A program made the translations under genes and the position numbers. 17,499 bases of DNA from Pseudorhodoplanes sp. GTDB lineage: Bacteria; Pseudomonadota; Alphaproteobacteria; Rhizobiales; Xanthobacteraceae. Every line of letters starts with the position of its first letter. Positions within the stretch are counted from its first letter, which is position 1. The stretch lies in assembly GCA_008933495.1 (NCBI GenBank), contig WBUW01000015.1, positions 1 through 17,499 of the forward strand. The letters run 5' to 3'. The notes beneath the pieces were generated by a model. It was not told where the DNA came from. It saw only the letters and a list, made by a program, of their open reading frames with translations, and did no database searches. This document shows positions 16,216 through 17,499 of this stretch, one piece after another.

Positions 16216-16235
16216 ATGCCGGCCGGCATTATATT
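16216..16235 (+). promoter_or_regulatory. Perfect 14-bp palindrome abutting a -10-like box upstream of msrA
   Basis: ATGCCGGCCGGCAT (16216-16229) is a perfect palindrome and is followed at once by TATATT (16230-16235), the only AT-rich hexamer in the area and a plausible -10 element for msrA. An operator overlapping the promoter spacer would fit a regulated promoter. I see no good -35 element, so the promoter call is tentative. Confidence 0.4.
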
Positions 16236-16259
16236 GCGGCCATCGCGGGAGAACCTGCC

Positions 16260-16922
16260 ATGCTCATGTTCAAGAAATCCTTGTCGATGCCGGCGCCGGG
16301 CCAGGCCCTGCCCGGCCGGGCCACGCCCATCCCGACCGCCATATCTCATTTCGTCAACCGCAATCCGCTCAAGGGGCCGTATCCGGCGGGTTTCGAGAAG
16401 GCGATGTTCGGCATGGGATGCTTCTGGGGCGCGGAGCGCAAGTTCTGGCAGCTTGGCGATGGCATTTTCATTACGGCCGTCGGCTATGCCGCCGGGCAGA
16501 CGCCCAATCCGACCTATCAGGAGGTGTGCAGCGGCCGCACCGGCCACAATGAAGTGGTGCTCGTGGTCTGCGATCCGCGCAAGATTTCGTACGCGCAGTT
16601 GCTGAAGACGTTCTGGGAAAACCACGATCCCACGCAGGGCATGCGCCAGGGTAACGACATCGGCACCCAATACCGGTCCGGCATCTACGCCTTCTCGCCG
16701 CAGCAGCGCAAAGAAGCGGAAGCCTCCCGGGCAATGTATGCCAGGGCGCTCGCCGAAAAGCGTTACGGGGCCATCACGACCGAAATTTTCGACGCGCCCG
16801 AATTCTATTTCGCCGAGGACTATCACCAGCAATATCTCGCGAAGAATCCGATGGGATATTGCGGTCTCGGCGGAACCGGCGTGTCGTGCCCGGCCGGCAG
16901 CGGCCTTGCCGCGGCGCACTGA
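16260..16922 (+). CDS. msrA: Peptide methionine-(S)-S-oxide reductase MsrA
   Basis: The 220-aa MsrA reduces the S epimer of methionine sulfoxide in proteins, using thioredoxin to recycle. The catalytic motif G53-C54-F-W-G-A-E is intact. Y-Q-E-V-C-S-G-R-T-G-H-N-E-V, D-I-G-T-Q-Y-R-S-G-I-Y and D-Y-H-Q-Q-Y-L are the standard substrate and core segments. Two resolving cysteines, C201 and C210, lie near the C-terminus as in the three-cysteine Escherichia coli type. The N-terminal extension of about 45 residues is also seen in the long MsrA forms. The ATG at 16260 has GGGAGAA upstream; M-L-M at the start leaves a second ATG two codons later. It is divergent from the DUF336 gene and ends in a strong terminator. 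Confidence 0.97.
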   Translation: MLMFKKSLSMPAPGQALPGRATPIPTAISHFVNRNPLKGPYPAGFEKAMFGMGCFWGAERKFWQLGDGIFITAVGYAAGQTPNPTYQEVCSGRTGHNEVVLVVCDPRKISYAQLLKTFWENHDPTQGMRQGNDIGTQYRSGIYAFSPQQRKEAEASRAMYARALAEKRYGAITTEIFDAPEFYFAEDYHQQYLAKNPMGYCGLGGTGVSCPAGSGLAAAH

Positions 16923-16950
16923 CGCCGCTTCGTCCGATCGGAAAATGCAA

Positions 16951-16983
16951 GCCCGGGCGCGGGCGCTGCGCCCGGGTTTTTTT
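16951..16983 (+). terminator. Intrinsic terminator of msrA
   Basis: CCCGGGCGC (16952-16960) and GCGCCCGGG (16968-16976) form a perfect 9-bp stem with a 7-nt loop, followed by seven T residues (16977-16983). It lies 29 bases after the msrA stop codon. Confidence 0.95.
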
Positions 16984-17012
16984 GGCGGTTCAGCGCCAAT
17001 CTCGTTCTGATC

Positions 17013-17337
17013 GTGATCTTCTCCGGCTACGGGAATCTCGCGTCGAAGATGAAAATCCGGGATCACGATCGGCCGGAGCGGATGACCAAAGTCGATTTCG
17101 GCGGACCGAGGCCGAAGCCGATGACCGTGATTGTCGCGATCCCGGCGACCGAGGTCCTCAACGGCTTCATGAACATCGAGACGCCCGAATACCGTCGGGC
17201 TCGGCTGGCCGGTTGATACCCGCGGCGTGTTCCTGGGCTCGCGGCTGGTGGCCGTGATCGCGGAGCGGATCAGGGCACCGGTGAAGCGCCCGGCCGAAGC
17301 CGCGAAAGGCCGCCGCAAGCAGGCGGCCAGCAGATGA
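17013..17337 (+). pseudogene. Possible frameshifted small reading frame, family unknown
   Basis: From the GTG at 17013 one frame reads a protein-like sequence (containing D-F-G-G-P-R-P-K-P-M-T-V-I-V-A-I-P-A-T-E-V-L-N-G-F-M-N) and stops at 17214-17216. The +1 frame then continues with D-T-R-G-V-F-L-G-S-R-L-V-A-V-I-A-E-R-I and a lysine/arginine-rich tail, stopping at 17335-17337. Removing one T from the GGTTGAT at 17211-17217 would join the two into a single frame of about 107 codons. Third positions are mostly G/C in both parts. I recognise no family, and no good ribosome binding site precedes 17013. It may be a decayed gene, a real frameshift, a sequencing error, or noncoding DNA. Confidence 0.35.
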
Positions 17338-17367
17338 ATCAAATGAGAGGTCGTGCGTGTGGACCGG

Positions 17368-17408
17368 TTAGCCTTTGTTAACCATAAGGGGCGTTAATCC
17401 GGCTTAAC
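17368..17408. promoter_or_regulatory. Cluster of CtrA-like TTAA motifs
   Basis: Within 41 bases are TTAG-N6-TTAACC, the half-site TTAACCAT (17378-17385), and GTTAA-N6-TTAAC (17393-17397 and 17404-17408), the last a perfect 5-bp inverted repeat. The alphaproteobacterial cell-cycle regulator CtrA binds TTAA-N7-TTAA, and TTAACCAT is its common half-site. The spacing here is 6 rather than 7, so binding is uncertain. The area is AT-rich, 30-70 bases before an in-frame ATG at 17437 that stays open to the window edge. It could be the promoter of a gene that continues outside. The remainder of 17338-17499 shows nothing else. Confidence 0.4.
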
Positions 17409-17499
17409 GTTTTTCCAGCGCCCGGATTCGCGCCGCATGCGGCCTCTGCCTGTCGTTGCCTGTTTTCTCCGCCGCCTGCGCGCGGGCGCGCGGCGGCGC

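Noticed and set aside
16071..17342. Upstream extension of the DUF336 minus-strand frame through msrA
   Set aside because: The ATG at 16070 has a strong ribosome binding site and starts a signal peptide; the extension is antisense to msrA.

Overview
The window looks like core chromosome from a high-GC alphaproteobacterium of the order Hyphomicrobiales (Rhizobiales), probably near Bradyrhizobiaceae/Xanthobacteraceae. The evidence is the minus-strand order rpsT - dnaA - dnaN - recF - gyrB, strong G/C preference at third codon positions, and a short palindrome at 3531-3549 of a type I recall as very abundant in Bradyrhizobium/Rhodopseudomonas genomes. The placement rests on gene order and protein character, not on a database search.

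Layout. (1) 121-3418, plus strand: a small GIY-YIG-like protein, then a closely spaced pair of a Rieske non-haem iron oxygenase (phthalate 4,5-dioxygenase/LigXa-like) and a glutamine-synthetase-family ligase. The pair suggests catabolism of an aromatic or amine compound. An inverted repeat overlaps the oxygenase ribosome binding site. (2) 3580-10167, minus strand: gyrB, recF, dnaN and dnaA, all intact, the classical replication-initiation and DNA-topology block, read in the order dnaA, dnaN, recF, gyrB. (3) 10168-11369: about 1.1 kb without a recognisable gene between dnaA and rpsT. It is clearly more AT-rich than the rest and holds two weak small-ORF candidates, a strong bidirectional terminator and five tandem copies of a 14-bp near-palindromic unit directly after the rpsT stop codon. 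(4) 11370-14956, minus strand: rpsT with a clear sigma-70-type promoter and a leader hairpin, and upstream of it an apparent two-gene unit of a malic enzyme (maeB type, malic domain plus phosphotransacetylase-like domain) and a DHDPS/N-acetylneuraminate-lyase family aldolase. (5) 15249-16922: a small two-helix membrane protein convergent with a secreted GlcG/HbpS-like (DUF336) protein, which is divergent from msrA (peptide methionine sulfoxide reductase). msrA ends at a textbook terminator. (6) 16984-17499: no intact gene; a probable frameshifted small reading frame, then an AT-rich stretch with CtrA-like TTAA motifs.

Most of the window is housekeeping DNA and I see no defence island, CRISPR array, prophage, insertion sequence, tRNA or rRNA. 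The observations most worth following are the 14-bp tandem dyad array in the rpsT 3' UTR, the AT-rich dnaA-rpsT gap, and the Rieske oxygenase/GS-like ligase pair with its RBS-overlapping inverted repeat.
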